Counted from the first letter of the stretch, positions 12,101-25,634 are shown. The stretch: 64,000 nt of DNA from Rotaria sordida (GCA_905250125.1 CAJNOL010001035.1:1-64000), one strand, 5' to 3'. Made by a program: numbers and translations. The notes: generated by a model from the sequence alone, not told the origin.

Positions 12101-13816
12101 TTCAAGCTATGAATCTTTTTTTTTCCTATTTTGATTCTCATCATCACTTTTCATAATTATCATTGAAATAACTTTGATCGTCATGTCTCTATGAATGTAT
12201 AAAAAACAAAAACAATAAAAATGAAGATATAAAAAGAAAATTATTTGACGATTATCTTTTTTTACATGTGTTGTTAACAAACAAAGAAAAGAACGATTGT
12301 GTAAGTATCGTCAATTATTAAATACGAAACACAGAGACTTTCACTCATTCTTTCTAACGAGCAAACGCATCGACATTAACTTGCTTCTTGAGAGTTATGT
12401 CAAGTACATTCAATGGTTCTACAATGGATTCTTATTCTTCGTTTCTTGAAACTTGCTTGCATACATATTAAGTTTAGAGTTTAACTAGAATAAGGACAAA
12501 ACAACTTCTTCGCTATTCACCTTTCCTATTCAGATCTTTTCGATATTACTATTTCAGATTGATAGATATATCTATAATTGGAATACTAATAAGATTTGAA
12601 GATAAAGAAAATGTTAATCCTTGTGTGACTATATTCTTTTGTTTTTTTTAATCTCTTTTTTTTTTAATAAAATTTTACAATTCACAAAATATTTTTGATC
12701 AGCGTACCAAAAATCCTAACAATTTCCGTCCTGGGGTCTGACGTAAGACCAATCAAATAGAAATAAAGCTAATAAAAAGATAAAGAAAGGAATGATTTGA
12801 GTTGAACTCATGTTTTTCATCATATAGATTTATTTTTCTTATTCAATAAATGAAAAATGATGATCAGGATTACAATAAGTATTTCTATTCTTAGGTGTTT
12901 TTTTCTTTTATTTTTTCGTCAATACATCTTTTTCGTGTGAGTGATCATACAAAATTGGCTCTGTCTGGAGAAGGTAGTAATAATTAAATCAGGAACAAAT
13001 GTTATAAAGAAAAAAAAAGAAACGACAAGAAAAGAAAAAAAAATGTTATCAACATGCAATGTCATCCTCTAGATGGATGTGGGTGTTTTTGTTTTATTAA
13101 GAAACATACTTGTTAGTTTTATATATATATATAGATAGATTTATTTATACGTTTTTTCTTCCGATAATAACGATGATTGATTTATACCATCGAAGAAACG
13201 ACTAATAAATCTTTATCATTATACTTGCTTACATCGGTGTCAAAGTTTTTTTCACTTTTATTCTTTTTTATTATGATTGTTATTATTGCTATTGTATTAT
13301 TACAGTTGTTATTAGCTTGTCGACATTTATTTAAGAAAAAAACCTCACAGTAAGAAGATTAGATCAGAAAAAGGTATGCATATATATGTCACACATATCT
13401 TTTTCCATTTCCGAGACTTTCTCCTACACCTTACCGGTGTATGCATTGAAAGAATCTAATGAATAGCATGATATAAATTCAATATGCTTTGTGAGATATA
13501 GCAGAATAGAGGAGAGAGAGTGTATGTGTGGGAATGTGAGAAAAAGAGTGTGAGGGAAGTAGAAAGAAAGTTGCTTTTATTACTATTACTTTATAAACAC
13601 CACTCGTCAGTTTTGTGTCAAGAACGTCGATATTGCGATGGAATACATAACTAAGAAGGTTTGTGTATTTAAAATATAGCACCATTTTTTTCTTCCGGAA
13701 TAGAAAGAAAAATTTTTTATGGAAAAGATCAAAAATAAATCTTGATCGTTCTTATTGACTCTCGTTCATTTAGGTTATACGGCAAGAAAATCGGCCGCTT
13801 TTACCTTTCGGCTTCT
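9169..13816. other. Gene-poor region
   Basis: About 4.6 kb without any frame that looks coding beyond short polypurine/polypyrimidine and low-complexity ORFs. It may be intron of the signal-peptide gene at 8995 and/or 5' region of the GPCR. A pyrimidine tract ending TTCATTTAG at 13773 precedes the GPCR start and may be a splice acceptor. No repeat family member was recognised. Confidence 0.45.
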
Positions 13817-15253
13817 ATGCTCATCAGTTTGTTTATCGATCGTTTAATTTTGTTGTCTACAATGTCAATAGTTACGGAAGATGTGCTCTGGCTAGAGCCA
13901 CTCTTCTTTGATAGTAATTTTACCATGATTGAAGCAACATTTGGATATCAAATATCTTCATCGTCATCATCAAATATATCCTCATCATTAATGTCAATTT
14001 TAACTGTAACAACATCATCTGCTGCTAAAGCACTTTCCAATCAAAATCATTTTTCTGTCCTTAAATGGTCCGTTCGAATCATCGGTGGTTTATTGATTGT
14101 CATCGGTGGTATTGGTAATACTCTATCTGCTTTAACACTTAGCCGAAAAAAATTAAGAGCTCAAGTTACATCTATTTATCTTATTGCTTTAGCATTATCT
14201 GATCTAGGCAAGAAAATTTATTAATATAATTTTTTATATTTATTATATTTATTATATTTAGGTAATGTTTTCTTCAGTGTATTAAATTTTTATCTTGTCC
14301 GTCTTGATCCTGAACAAAATATGCGTTTATATAGCAATATAGCTTGCAAATTACATATATTTTTCACTTATTATTTTATTAATTTATCTCCAACATTACT
14401 TGTTGCTGTTAGTGTTCAACGTTATCTTGCAATAGCAAAACATCATTATTCAAAAAGGCATTGCACTGTTAAAAATGCATACATAGTTATTGGTATAATC
14501 TGTTTATTATCGATTTTTATTCAATTACATTGGGGTATTTTTTATGAATTTATACTACAACCTGTAAAACAATCATCAACATTATTAAATCATACAATAT
14601 CATATAAACGTGTATGTAATATATCAGAAGAACATTCGAATTATTTATGGTTTCGTTCAAATATGATCGGATATATTCAATGGTTTTTCTTTACATTATG
14701 TCCATTTGTAACAATGTTAATACTTAATTCTTTAATATTAAAAGTAATTGCATCAGCACGTCGTATTCAACAAAGAATTAATCAGAAAAACCAACGTAAA
14801 AAAGCTAAACAGCGTAATATGACAATTATGCTTCTATCTGTCTCATGTGTATTTATCTTATTAACAGCACCAGCATCAACATTTATGGCATTTGGACATT
14901 TATTCAGAAATTTACATGGAAGAAATTCACAATCATTATGGACTATGCTCTCATTAATTTATTATGCAAATACAGCAGCAAATTTTTTACTTTATTTTTT
15001 AACAGCTGATGTTTTTCGACAAGAACTTCGTGTTATGATTTTATCTTTACCTGGATGTTCAAAACTTTTTCCTGAATATTGTCAAAATGATAGAACAAAT
15101 GCGACTCCTGCTGTTGGTAATGGTGGAGGTGGACCAGGATTAATACCACCAACTATTGTAGCAAAAACTCAAATGACTACTTTTCCTTTAATTGATGCAA
15201 CATCTTCGTATAATAATGAAAAATTAAGTAGAACAAAAAAAAGTGATTGTTGA
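13817..15253 (+). CDS. Rhodopsin-family (class A) peptide-type GPCR
   Basis: Two exons, 13817-14207 and 14262-15253, give 460 aa; ATG 13862 is an alternative start. The intron uses a GC donor (G|GCAAGA) and an ordinary TATTTAG acceptor, which restores ALSDLGNVFF across TM2. The N-terminus carries NFT and NIS glycosylation sites. TM1 has IGGIGNTL, TM2 LALSDL, and TM3 starts after the conserved Cys (IACKLH) and ends in VQRYLAI, so the DRY motif is QRY. TM6 lacks the usual CWxP (LLTAPAS instead) and TM7 has ANFLLYFLTADVFRQELR in place of NPxxY. The layout resembles FMRFamide/neuropeptide receptors, which are numerous in lophotrochozoans; the ligand cannot be told. A long third loop rich in Lys/Arg/Gln precedes TM6. 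The TGA stop is followed by further open frame (see separate entry). Confidence 0.88.
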
Positions 15254-15355
15254 GAATTTAATGAAAGTAATCTATCAACAGTAAATTTGATTAATCGTCC
15301 ACATGATCATATACATATTGAAAATAATCATATAAATAATATAACTTATGTTTAA
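15254..15355 (+). other. Open in-frame extension after the GPCR TGA
   Basis: After TGA (15251-15253) the same frame stays open for 33 codons to TAA at 15353-15355. The residues are Asn/His/Ile-rich, like many native tails here. It could be a readthrough extension, a recent nonsense change, a sequence error, or a chance open frame. Confidence 0.35.
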
Positions 15356-16610
15356 ATGATGAAAAATTACTATTAGCAAGATGAGTTTCAATATTTTTAT
15401 TTTATTTCAATTCGAGTTTGTCTTTATATATTCTTCTCTTTTTTTCTTTTGTTTTGGTTATTTAAGATAACTATTAATGAACAGTTTATTTATACATATA
15501 TAAGTATCTTTCGATTTATGTATTATACTGTTGATTGTTAATTTGAAAATATCTTTCTTTTCTTTTTTTTTTTTTTTTTTTGTTTATTTACGATTTTAAT
15601 TTTTGGTCAAAAGAAAATTTAGAAAAATGAAATTATGTTAAATTTTATTGAACAAAAAGATTTTCTTTTTCTTTTTAGACTTGTCAACATAGAGAAAATT
15701 TTATAATAACATATTAGCAAATAATAGGTTTTTAACAATCATCAATGAATCAGTATAGCAATCTCATCTTTAATTATATACTACCCTTGTTGTTGTTAAA
15801 ATTTGTAATGTTTATTGTATAACATTGATTAGTTAATTAAATTTTTGTTTTATGTCAAAAACAACCTTCCGTACTAATAGACGTCAATCATTTGAAAACA
15901 AACATAAAAAGATGGTTTAAATATATATCGCCGTATGACATTCCAATAGCAGATGTTGTTTTAATAGTGACATTTGTTATTAAGAAAAATTTGTTGAAGA
16001 TTTATTTCTTTAAATTATTGAAGCCTATGTTTAAAATATGTTTCTATTCGTAAGATTTTATTTCTTATTTATCAATTTTTACGTTGTGTCATATGTTATC
16101 CGGTCATTTTTTTTAATAATCTAATTTTACTCTTCCTATTGAAATTAACATGTTGATTTGTTTTTCATGACTTCTTTAAATTTGACTGTAATTGTCATGC
16201 AAGACAGACTTAATCGTGGCAAATATATTATGCTTCAAAAGAACAACATGTCTGTTTTCTTAGTGAGATAGATTTTTCAACGTCATAAGAACATTTTGTA
16301 ATCTTTTTGACTTAGAATGATACATGAATATAATCTGTTGAGCTTTGACACTGAAAAGAAAATTTATTATTATTATTATTACTATTATATCCACAAAGAT
16401 CAAATTTTACATTCATTTAATATTATATCAATAGAAAATTCTTATTGAGTTTGAAATAGTTTATTAATATATTATTCAAAAATAATGAATTTTAACATCA
16501 TTTAAAAACTAATGAAATATCTATAATTCTATATAAATACTAAAATTATATATATATATTTGATTTTTTTCAATGATATACATATTAAATTCGGTGAGAA
16601 AAAAAGGAAT
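15356..16610. other. Intergenic, convergent 3' ends
   Basis: AT-rich spacer between the GPCR and the minus-strand ankyrin/armadillo gene. It holds long T runs (about 15560-15581) and a short (TTA)n near 16363-16380. No gene was seen. Confidence 0.5.
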
Positions 16611-19600
16611 CTAGTGAGCTTTTTGACGAATAGGTGGTAAATAAAATTTGATGACAGTTGATGTTGTAGGTTCTTTTTCAGTCGTTGATTGTGGTGCTGC
16701 TCGTAATCGTTCAATATTATTTGAAAGAACTTTAAAGTATCGAATGTTTGATCCTCGGGATCTAAAATAGAAAAATATAAATAAATAAATAAATATAAAT
16801 TTCATTTAAAAGAGTTTCAGTGTCCTTTAAAAATAGAAGAAACAGAAGAGAATAAAAACAAAAATCAAATAAAGAAAAATATATATGCAAAATGCCGAGC
16901 AGTGAGATCATCAAGAGCACAAACGCACACACACACGCGGGTAAACACATGCCCTCGCGCTCTCAAAAGCCATCGTGGCGAGCAGCACGAGATTGTGCCC
17001 TGAGCAGTAATTGGGTGCGACTAACGACGGACGCTGTGAATGCCACTGTAGTAGAAGTACTGTACGCTGACCGTAATTTCGGTAATTTGAGTGTATTATA
17101 TCGATCCCAATCTTCGAGCAGATGTTTTGATATACGTGGCTGCATATCAGGTAAACAATTATACACTTTGAGAAAAGCCATTATATCTGGTTCACCACGG
17201 CATCTATTTTTTTTGTTGTTGTTTAAATATAAATAAAACATGTTTAAGAAAATAAAAGTCTTTTTTTTTAAATACCTATGTAATAATTTTCGTTGTCCTT
17301 CAGGAACATAAGATAAATATCCAAGTGCTACAGATGCAATACCAATTGTTGTATCATGTGATGATGAAAATAAATCACATAAATAATCAATTGCATTAAC
17401 TGAAATTAATGCTTGTGGTACACCTGAAAGAATTATTAATAAGAAGAAATATGCATGCAACTAATAAGTATAATCTATAGAATAAAGAAAGTAAAAACTA
17501 TAATAAGAAGTTTATCGGAATGCAACTAATTTACGAATAAATATTAAGTGCAAAGAAGAAGAAAATGAGAAGAGGCATATAAATATTGGAATAATGTTAC
17601 CTGTGTGCTTAAGCACTTCCGAAACTATAATTAAATATGTATATGTATATATATATATATATTTATATATAAATATATTTTGACATAGAAATGACTCAAT
17701 GAAAAAATAGTACAAATGATAAATGAATTTTAATAATTTACCTGATTTCATATGTGCAAGTCGAGCTATACATTCAGCAGCTTCGGATTTTGCTTCTTCA
17801 GTTAGAGATTTTCGAAGAATATCAACAAGAATTCCACATCCAATAGCTGTATTAACTGATTGTGTACGTTCACGAATCAAACCAGCCAAAACAACAAGCT
17901 AAATAATTTAAATTCATATTTATTAATAAATTATATATACATATAAAAAAAACAAACTTGAAATGCTGCTGCACATCGTATTTGATCATTATTATTTTGA
18001 AGAAATGTTTGAAAATAATCAAATGAAAGTTGATGTTCTTTAGCAAGAGATAATTGTACACGTGGATTATTATAAATAAATGTAGCTAATGCATTTGTTG
18101 CTTTTAATTGTACAATTGGATTTGTTGATTGCATTAATTTAAATAGATGTTCATATGAAAAATCCAATGTACCTTCAATGATTGTCGAACATTGAATATT
18201 TACTAAAAAAAATAAAATCGAATTCTTTCTTTATTATACTGACAGATTAACAAGTATTATAAATACCTAATGCAATACAAGCTAAAGCTTGTGCAGCTTC
18301 GACTTGAATAAGTTCACTTTTGGCATGTAACATTAAAGCAACCATTATTGTAACACCATCATTTTTAACAATAGTTTCTTGATTTCGTCGATTTGAAACA
18401 AAACCAGGTGCACATGCAAGTAATTGTAATGTTCTTAAAACACTTAAAACAAGCATTTCATTATCCGATTTTAGTAATCTTATAAGATATTGTATTCCTT
18501 GTGCACGATTTATTTCTTCTTGTATATTCATTTTAATACTTGCTGTTCGTTTAGCTAATTCTCCAAGTGCATCAGTTATAGCTAATAAATGTTCTTCAGA
18601 TTTAATACTATAAAAACTAATTAATTTTTTAACACCAATACGTGTTGCAACTTCACGTTTACATGATGAACTATTACCACATAATGTCCATAATGTACAA
18701 ACAATAGCTATTTGTAAACTAGATAGATTTGTTTTATCTAATAAACTTAATAATTGTTCAAGTGCATTTTCACGTAACATAATACGTTGTACAAGAATAT
18801 TTTTATCACTTACAGCTTGTATAGCTTCAATAGCAACTTGTTGTAAATCTTTTGATGATGCTGATAAAGCACCAAGTATATGTTCACATGCACCATTTTT
18901 TGCTAATAAATTTTGTATTTGTTCATTTTTAAATGCTAATTGACGTATAAAACGCATAACAGATAATGATAAACGTAAATCAAATTCTTCTAAATAATGA
19001 TTTATAAGTAATGAAAGAAATTCTTGTGAATTAGCTAATTTTAATTGATATTCAGATGAATATGAAACAATATTAGCTAAACATTCAAAATATGATGCTA
19101 TTATATGTGGTGTACGTTGTTTATCAATAAGTATCATTAATGATTCAATAAGACCTTGATCAACCATTGGTTCAATTAAAGATTTATTTTCACTTAAACA
19201 TGCTAATACACGACCTAATAATGTAACAATTTGATCATTTGTTGAACGTGTATGTTTTAACATAGGACTAAATGCATTTTTAATTGTTATTAATTCTGTT
19301 TTAATACGTGGATATTCAATAGCACTATTTAATAATAAAAGACATGCACTTATAAGTACATCATCATTTTTTGATTCTGTAAATATATGAATTAATGTTG
19401 GAATAAGACCATTATCAACCATAGCTGGCCAATATGGACAATTTCGATGACTGTTTGGTTCTCGACGAGTTAATAATTCAAGTGCACGACCACATACAAT
19501 ACTTTCATCATCATTTAATGAAATAAATAATTTAAATAATGGCTTCCAAACATTATATGAATTATTTGGGAAAGGTAAATCAATAATATAACGAAGTGTA

Positions 19601-20819
19601 CGTTCATTTTGTGACAGAGCAGCTATGGCAGCCATACCTAATTAAAATAAAAATACTTGTTTCTGTCAATCATTATTTATGAAATGTCAATAATGCAAAA
19701 GCCTTTTTTTTTCTCTTCGTTTGATAATAATAAGTTTTGACGATCGTTATTTCAATAAATGAACTTTTGTTGTTATGATAGATCAACAAATCATAAACAG
19801 AGTCAAATGAGCTTTTTTCGAAGAAAAAAAAGAATAATAGAATAATTTTGATTTCTGTAACTCATTTTACATATTATAAAATTCATTAATAGTAGTGAAA
19901 TATTTTCTTTTGATAAAATTTTCGATGTGTAAAAAAAGAATATTACTTCGAAGTGTAAGAATCGATCTTTGTTATTTCAAATTTCATATTCTTTGAATGG
20001 ATTTAATTAACAATATAGTTTCATTCAAAAGTATTCGATTATATCAATTAATAATACGAGTCAAAATAATGATATTTAGAACATTAAAACAAATACTGCT
20101 ATTAGAAAACAATTGTCAATGTTTTTCTCATTGTTTTCTAAAAGTCACTATAGTCATCAGATTAGAAAACTAGTCATGATGAAAAGATAAATCAATAATT
20201 ATGATAATTAATTCTTAAATTTGGAATTGATCATCAAATCTTCGCTCAATTTTATCCGTACAAATATCTATATAGAAATTAGGAATAATAAAAATCGAAA
20301 TTATTTCTCTATTAAATTCTTTACTAAGCTTAATTTAATCTAACAATGAATTTTTTTTGAGAGAGAGAGATTAATATTTATCAATTATGTTTCAATTTTT
20401 ATTTCTTTTTATTTAATTACCGTTTCCATTTGCATCAACTGCATTAAAATTGACAGGATATTTAAGTAAACTTGCAATAATTTCTAATCGTCCTACAGCA
20501 ACTGCTAAGAGTAATGGCGTGAATTCTGTTCTTTCTGTTTTAGCTTCAAGCTGCTCTACAAGTTCATTTCTTTGTTGCGCATCATCTAAAATATTTTTTA
20601 TTGTTGCTTCATGTCCATGAAAAGCTGCTCGATGTATAGGTAAATATCCATTATCATCATAGACACGTAATGCTTTATTGGCATCATCATTTGTTGTATC
20701 ATTATGTGAAGCTGCTGATTTTCGTGCACTATTAATTATTAAAAGAAAAAAAAAACAACGATTGATAATTCAAAATAAAATATTCTATTAATATAAATTA
20801 ACCTATGTAATGTTGTCAT
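16611..20819 (-). CDS. Ankyrin-repeat plus armadillo-repeat protein, copy A
   Basis: Eight exons: 20819-20803, 20728-20421, 19637-18267, 18202-17958, 17898-17742, 17423-17276, 17203-17072 and 16761-16611, giving 842 aa. Residues ~25-110 form ankyrin units (GYLPIHRAAFHGHEATIKNI, TPLLLAVAVGRLEIIASLL). The rest is a long series of armadillo-type helical repeats (for example QVAIEAIQAVSDKN, VEAAQALACIALG, SEAAECIARLAHM). This architecture resembles ANKAR-like scaffold proteins; no catalytic site is seen. The last exon is supported because its FYLPPIR matches IYFPPIR at the end of the divergent paralogue. If the intron at 17071 is not spliced, the frame instead runs into a different tail ending at 16963, a possible alternative C-terminus. 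The 783-nt intron 2 is long for this gene. The gene is head-to-head with copy B. Confidence 0.85.
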
Positions 20820-21868
20820 TGTTCCGACTTCGCTCACACTTTTTTTTTTACTTGTTCAAAATAACATTTGATCGAAGCATTTTAAATATATTGTTTTATT
20901 TCACACCCATGCTCTCAATACAACATCTAACAAATTGCTAATGGATTTCACTTTTCGTTTTTTGTTGTTGTTATTGTTGTTAAAGAGAAGAAACGTTGTG
21001 TCTGTTCAAGTGGTTAAAAACAAGATGGAAAAAAGAAAATGAAATCGACGAAAATGATTATAATTTCATTCATTTAACAAACTTCTATGTATCATTTACT
21101 ATGAAATCAGTAAATTAAAAAACAAAATCTTCGGTTTTCTCTGTTTAAATCATTTTATTCTTTTTTAAATCAAAGCAAAAATTAATTTCTTTTTCTGAAC
21201 AAAATTTTTTTTTTTGAAGATCGTTGATTTTTATTCTTTTTCGAAAATAAAAAAAAAATTTGTTGGTAGTATGTGCAATACATTCATCGAGTAATCAGAA
21301 TGTTATATCGTACGAATAAATAAAAAATATTTCAACAAGAACAGAACAGTACTCAAAAATATTATTGCATTTTCAATTGAGAAATTCTTTCTTGTGTAAC
21401 TAAAAAAAAATAATCAAACGACGACAAACATAATTTTTTTTTCTCTTGTCAAGAAAGTATTCTATTCTCGTTTGTTTGTAAGTACATATTTTTTGTAAGA
21501 AATTTAGAAAAAAAAAGAAAAAGAGAAAAGATTTCAAACTTATCTATAACGAGTCTACAGAAAGTTTAACACTTTTATTAAATTAATTCATACCTGACTG
21601 ATTTAATTGGTTTTTTTACATGGTAAAAAAAGAAAAGTATGATGTTGTCAAAACAACTATTGACACAATAAGGAGACAGGAAAAGTTTTCACTCCTATTT
21701 TAGATTTTTTTTTTCTATTTGATATAGACGGAAGTAATAAATAAAAAAGACGAAGAAGAGAATGAATATCAATTGGCAAAAAAAAACGACCGGATATAAC
21801 GAATATTTATAGAATTATTTTTTAAGGATATTAAGTTTATTTTTTTGTTTATATTTTTAAATGTAGTT
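20820..21868. promoter_or_regulatory. Shared intergenic region of divergent paralogues
   Basis: About 1.05 kb separates the start codons of the two divergent ankyrin/armadillo genes, so it must carry both promoters. It is AT-rich with long A and T runs. A GTAG just before the copy B ATG (21869) could be a splice acceptor. No specific element can be defended. Confidence 0.5.
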
Positions 21869-24800
21869 ATGGCGAGTGAATATAATGGTGAAGGTCGTTT
21901 ACCTATTCATGAAGCTGCTTTTCGTGATTATGATACTGTTGTTGAACGAATATTAGCTAATGTAGGTTCAAGAGGTGGACATAGAAATAATGAAAATGAT
22001 GAAAATAGAACAGAAGAAGAAAAAGAACGAATCAATCTTCTTCATCAAGAACGTATTCAAGAGATGGTTGAAGCAATAACATATGATTATTATCGTTTAA
22101 CACCATTATTAGCTGCAACAGTTGGTAATGCACGTCGTACTATTGAATGTTTAATAAAATATGGAGCTAAAGTAACATGTCGTGATGGTGATAATCGTTC
22201 TATAGCTTCAATAGCTGTTTTAAAACAAAATGCTGATTTATTTCTATATTTTGCACAAGCATCATATGCAAATGAACTCGATTTATGGAATACATTGATA
22301 ACTATGTTTTTATCTAAAACGTATGAGGAATCATCAGCTGCAGGTCATTTACTTGAACAATTAACATCACCTCAATATATTAATACAGTATGGCCATATA
22401 TATCAAATTTACGTCTTATTGAAAAAACTATTCAAGTTCTTATACAAACAGTTAATAATATTAATATTCCTAATGAACAATTATTAATAAGTTGTTTAAT
22501 TATTTTTTATAATCTTATGTATATTGATCCAAATTTTCGAACAATATTTTGTCAAAATGAAGAAGGTGCACGTGCATTTATTAAAATGCATAAAACAAAT
22601 TATATTATTTTATTACTTTTTTCTCATATTGTATGTCAATTATGTGATGATATACGTTGTATTCAAGCATTTGTTAATCAAAATCTTATTGGTGAATTAC
22701 AAATATTATTAGATAAAGATACAATGAATATACCTATAAAACAAGTATGTCTTTATTTTGATATTCTTGGTAAAATTGGACATTATAAAAATGCATATCA
22801 AACATTAATACAAAATTCATCATCAACAAAACGAACAATTCTTGAACAAGCTATTGATTTACTTGAAAGATTTGATCGTGTTTTAACAATATCAATTCTT
22901 CGTTTTATACGAAATTTATGCTTTGAAAATGAAGAACAACAACAAATATGTGCCGATAATCATTTATTGATTGCACATTTATTAAGTGCACTTAATTCAA
23001 CATATAAAGATGTACAACGTTCAAGTGTTGATACACTTCAAGTAAATTTTTATTTTTATTTTTTTTTATAAAATATAATAACAAAAACTAATGTCTTCGT
23101 TTTTTAGATGATTATTATACAGAATACTAGTTCTCAATATACAATTTTACAACAAGGTGGTGCTGAACAACTTCTTACATTATTAAATAAAGCAACATTA
23201 CCAAAATTTCGTATTTCTATTATATGTACACTTTGGTCATTGACAGGACGTGAACCTAATCGAAGACAAACAATGGCTTGTAAGATAATTTAATTGAAAA
23301 ATAAATGAAAGTTGGTTTTATTTTTCTCTTTAAGATTCTATTGGAGTATCTACTTTAGTGGAAGCTTTAAGTATAAAAACAAGTGATCAATTGTATATTG
23401 TACTTGATGCAATTAGTGAACTTCTTCGACGAGTACCAACAGAAAATGAAAATATTCCTCTAAAATTTGGACGTCGACATTGTATACCACCAATGGTTCG
23501 ATTATTATCAGTTGATCATGAACAAAAATTACTTCTTAAATGTTTACAATGTATTCAACAATTATGTCTTTTATCAACATATCGTCCATGTCGAACAAAT
23601 CAAACAATATTTCAAAAAGCTATTGGACTTAATCAACTTTTAGTATTAATTCGTCGAACAAATAAAGATAAAATTGTTCAAGCTAAAGCAATAGGAACTG
23701 TTGCTTACGCAATTTTTGGTATGTTTAAATTTATTTTTATTTTTGAATTAAATAATATTTTTAGAATAAATTTCATTTTATAGATCATAAAGAAAATAAA
23801 GAAACATTAACAAAACCAGTTATTCAACAATTATTTAAACGTATTTCATTCTTACTTAATTCTACTGATGAAGAAGTTCAAATTAGAGCTGGTCTTGGGT
23901 ATAGATACAATAATTAAAAATTCAATGATAGGAAAAAAAAAAAACAATAAATATTTTTATTTAGATTGGTGACTTTCATTTGTAATGATGTTAATTATTA
24001 TAACTATTGTGTAGAAAATATGACATTTAATCATGAACATTTTCGACTTTTATTAGCATCCAATAATATTTCTGTTCGTTCTAATGCAGCATTTCAAGTA
24101 AATTATACTATTAATTTTTTTTTATTTTTCTAATAAGAAAATAATTATGTGTATTTTAGATGATTATTTTCATTCATCTTTTTCCTGATATAATTGCTTC
24201 AGAATGGATTAGTCAAACATTAATAACTTTATTTCGAATTATTGCTGATCCTTATATTGATGATGAAGAAAAAATTTTACCAACAGATATTATTGGACGA
24301 TTAGCACGTATACCAACAGGTTAATAAATAATAAAATTAAATAAAAAAAAAATAAATAATCTATTGAATTTTTTTAGGTTTTGGAATGCATAAACATTCA
24401 GGTTGAAAAAAAAACATCATATATATACATATGATTAATATAATTGCATGACGAATGAATAATAATCAACTATTGCATGTTTTTTACTTTTTAATTTTAT
24501 TTCTTCTTTAACAAGTGAAAATATGTTTTTTTATTATTTTCTTTTATATAGAGATTTTGTTTTTCTTTTTGATCAAATAGGTGTTTGTGAAGCAATTATT
24601 GCAAGTGATGGTCTTGAACATCTTATTGCATTATTAAATAGTTCGCATATTCTTTTATCTGGTAATGCAGCTGTAGCAATTGATTGTCTTGTTCAAGATT
24701 CACCTGAAGGACAACGAAGATTATTAAAACAGTATGTTGGTTTCCTTTTTTTTTTGTTTTCTACTGATGAAATTAAAGTTCGATTTCTTTTGTTTTTTGT

Positions 24801-24975
24801 TTTGATTAGATGTCGTAGTCATATAAAATATCTTGATATTTTAAAAAAATATATTTTTGAACCATCACCATTAAGAACAAGAATTGATGAATTATATTCA
24901 TCGATTCATCGTGATCCAATATATTTTCCTCCAATTCGAACAACACGACAACATAGACATGTACGAACAAGTTAA
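21869..24975 (+). CDS. Ankyrin-repeat plus armadillo-repeat protein, copy B
   Basis: Exons 21869-23041, 23108-23279, 23335-23718, 23784-23898, 23965-24097, 24160-24319, (24378-24401), 24581-24731 and 24810-24975 give 825 aa with the 24-nt microexon or 817 without. An ankyrin part near the N-terminus (GRLPIHEAAFRDYDTVVERI, LTPLLAATVGNARRTIECL) is followed by armadillo-like helical repeats. It is homologous over its whole length to the divergent copy A: both share several junction positions, the motif EGQR(R/K)LL near the end and the IYFPPIR/FYLPPIR tail. It has an acidic insert with ENDENRTEEEKE between ankyrin units that copy A lacks. Start 21869 was preferred over the upstream in-frame ATG because the upstream codons look like an acceptor tract. 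Role unknown; probably a scaffold. Confidence 0.87.
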
Positions 24976-25634
24976 ATAAATAAACAAAAAAGAAAAATAT
25001 AGAATGATCGATTTGACTAAAATAACAGATTGTAAAAAACAACAAACTCAAGTTGTAATCAAATAAAGAAATACTTTTTCTTTCTTGTACTAATAAATTT
25101 AAAAAGTGTCCTCAATTCAACTCATCAGTTTGATGATGAGTATGGTGCAGGATAATAATAATAATAATAATAATCTCTGTAGCACTTCTTTGCTCATGAA
25201 CTTTCTATAGAATTTATACATTTAATTTAAACAAAAAAAGACAAATTCAAAGAAATCATATGACATGAAAGATAGTTGATGAAGGGAAATTATGTAAAAT
25301 TTAGAAAATGAAAACAAATACTCGACTACCATTGATAATTAATAGAAACTTAGAAGTTAAGAGGAGTTCATTTCTACTTATCATTTGTACGAATTGAATT
25401 TAAGACTAAGCAAATATTGAATCGAAATATAAACTTCAAAAACTTCTATGAACACAAGTGTCTATGTATATAAAATGATAGAGCAAATTTCAGACCCTTA
25501 TTTTCAATATTATAATACCAATGATGTTCGTATAACTGACGAAATAGATCATATTATATGAAAAGAAAAAACATTTACAAATTGTATGATTGTTCTCAAA
25601 TCTGCATTATAAATATAATTATAACTGTTGAATA
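24976..25634. other. Intergenic, no gene seen
   Basis: AT-rich sequence with a short (ATA)n tract near 25151-25175. AATAAA near 25063 could serve the copy B transcript. Confidence 0.5.

Noticed and set aside
11947-12156. 69-codon + strand frame with LIPMGSLRWN as a neuropeptide exon
   Set aside because: No signal peptide in frame, no good donor and mostly Lys/Phe runs.
12395-12471. Short frame MSSTFNGSTMDSYSS as a gene
   Set aside because: Only about 24 codons, with no context and no family likeness.
16892-17236. 114-codon + strand frame as a gene
   Set aside because: It is the antisense shadow of the ankyrin/armadillo exon 7 region.
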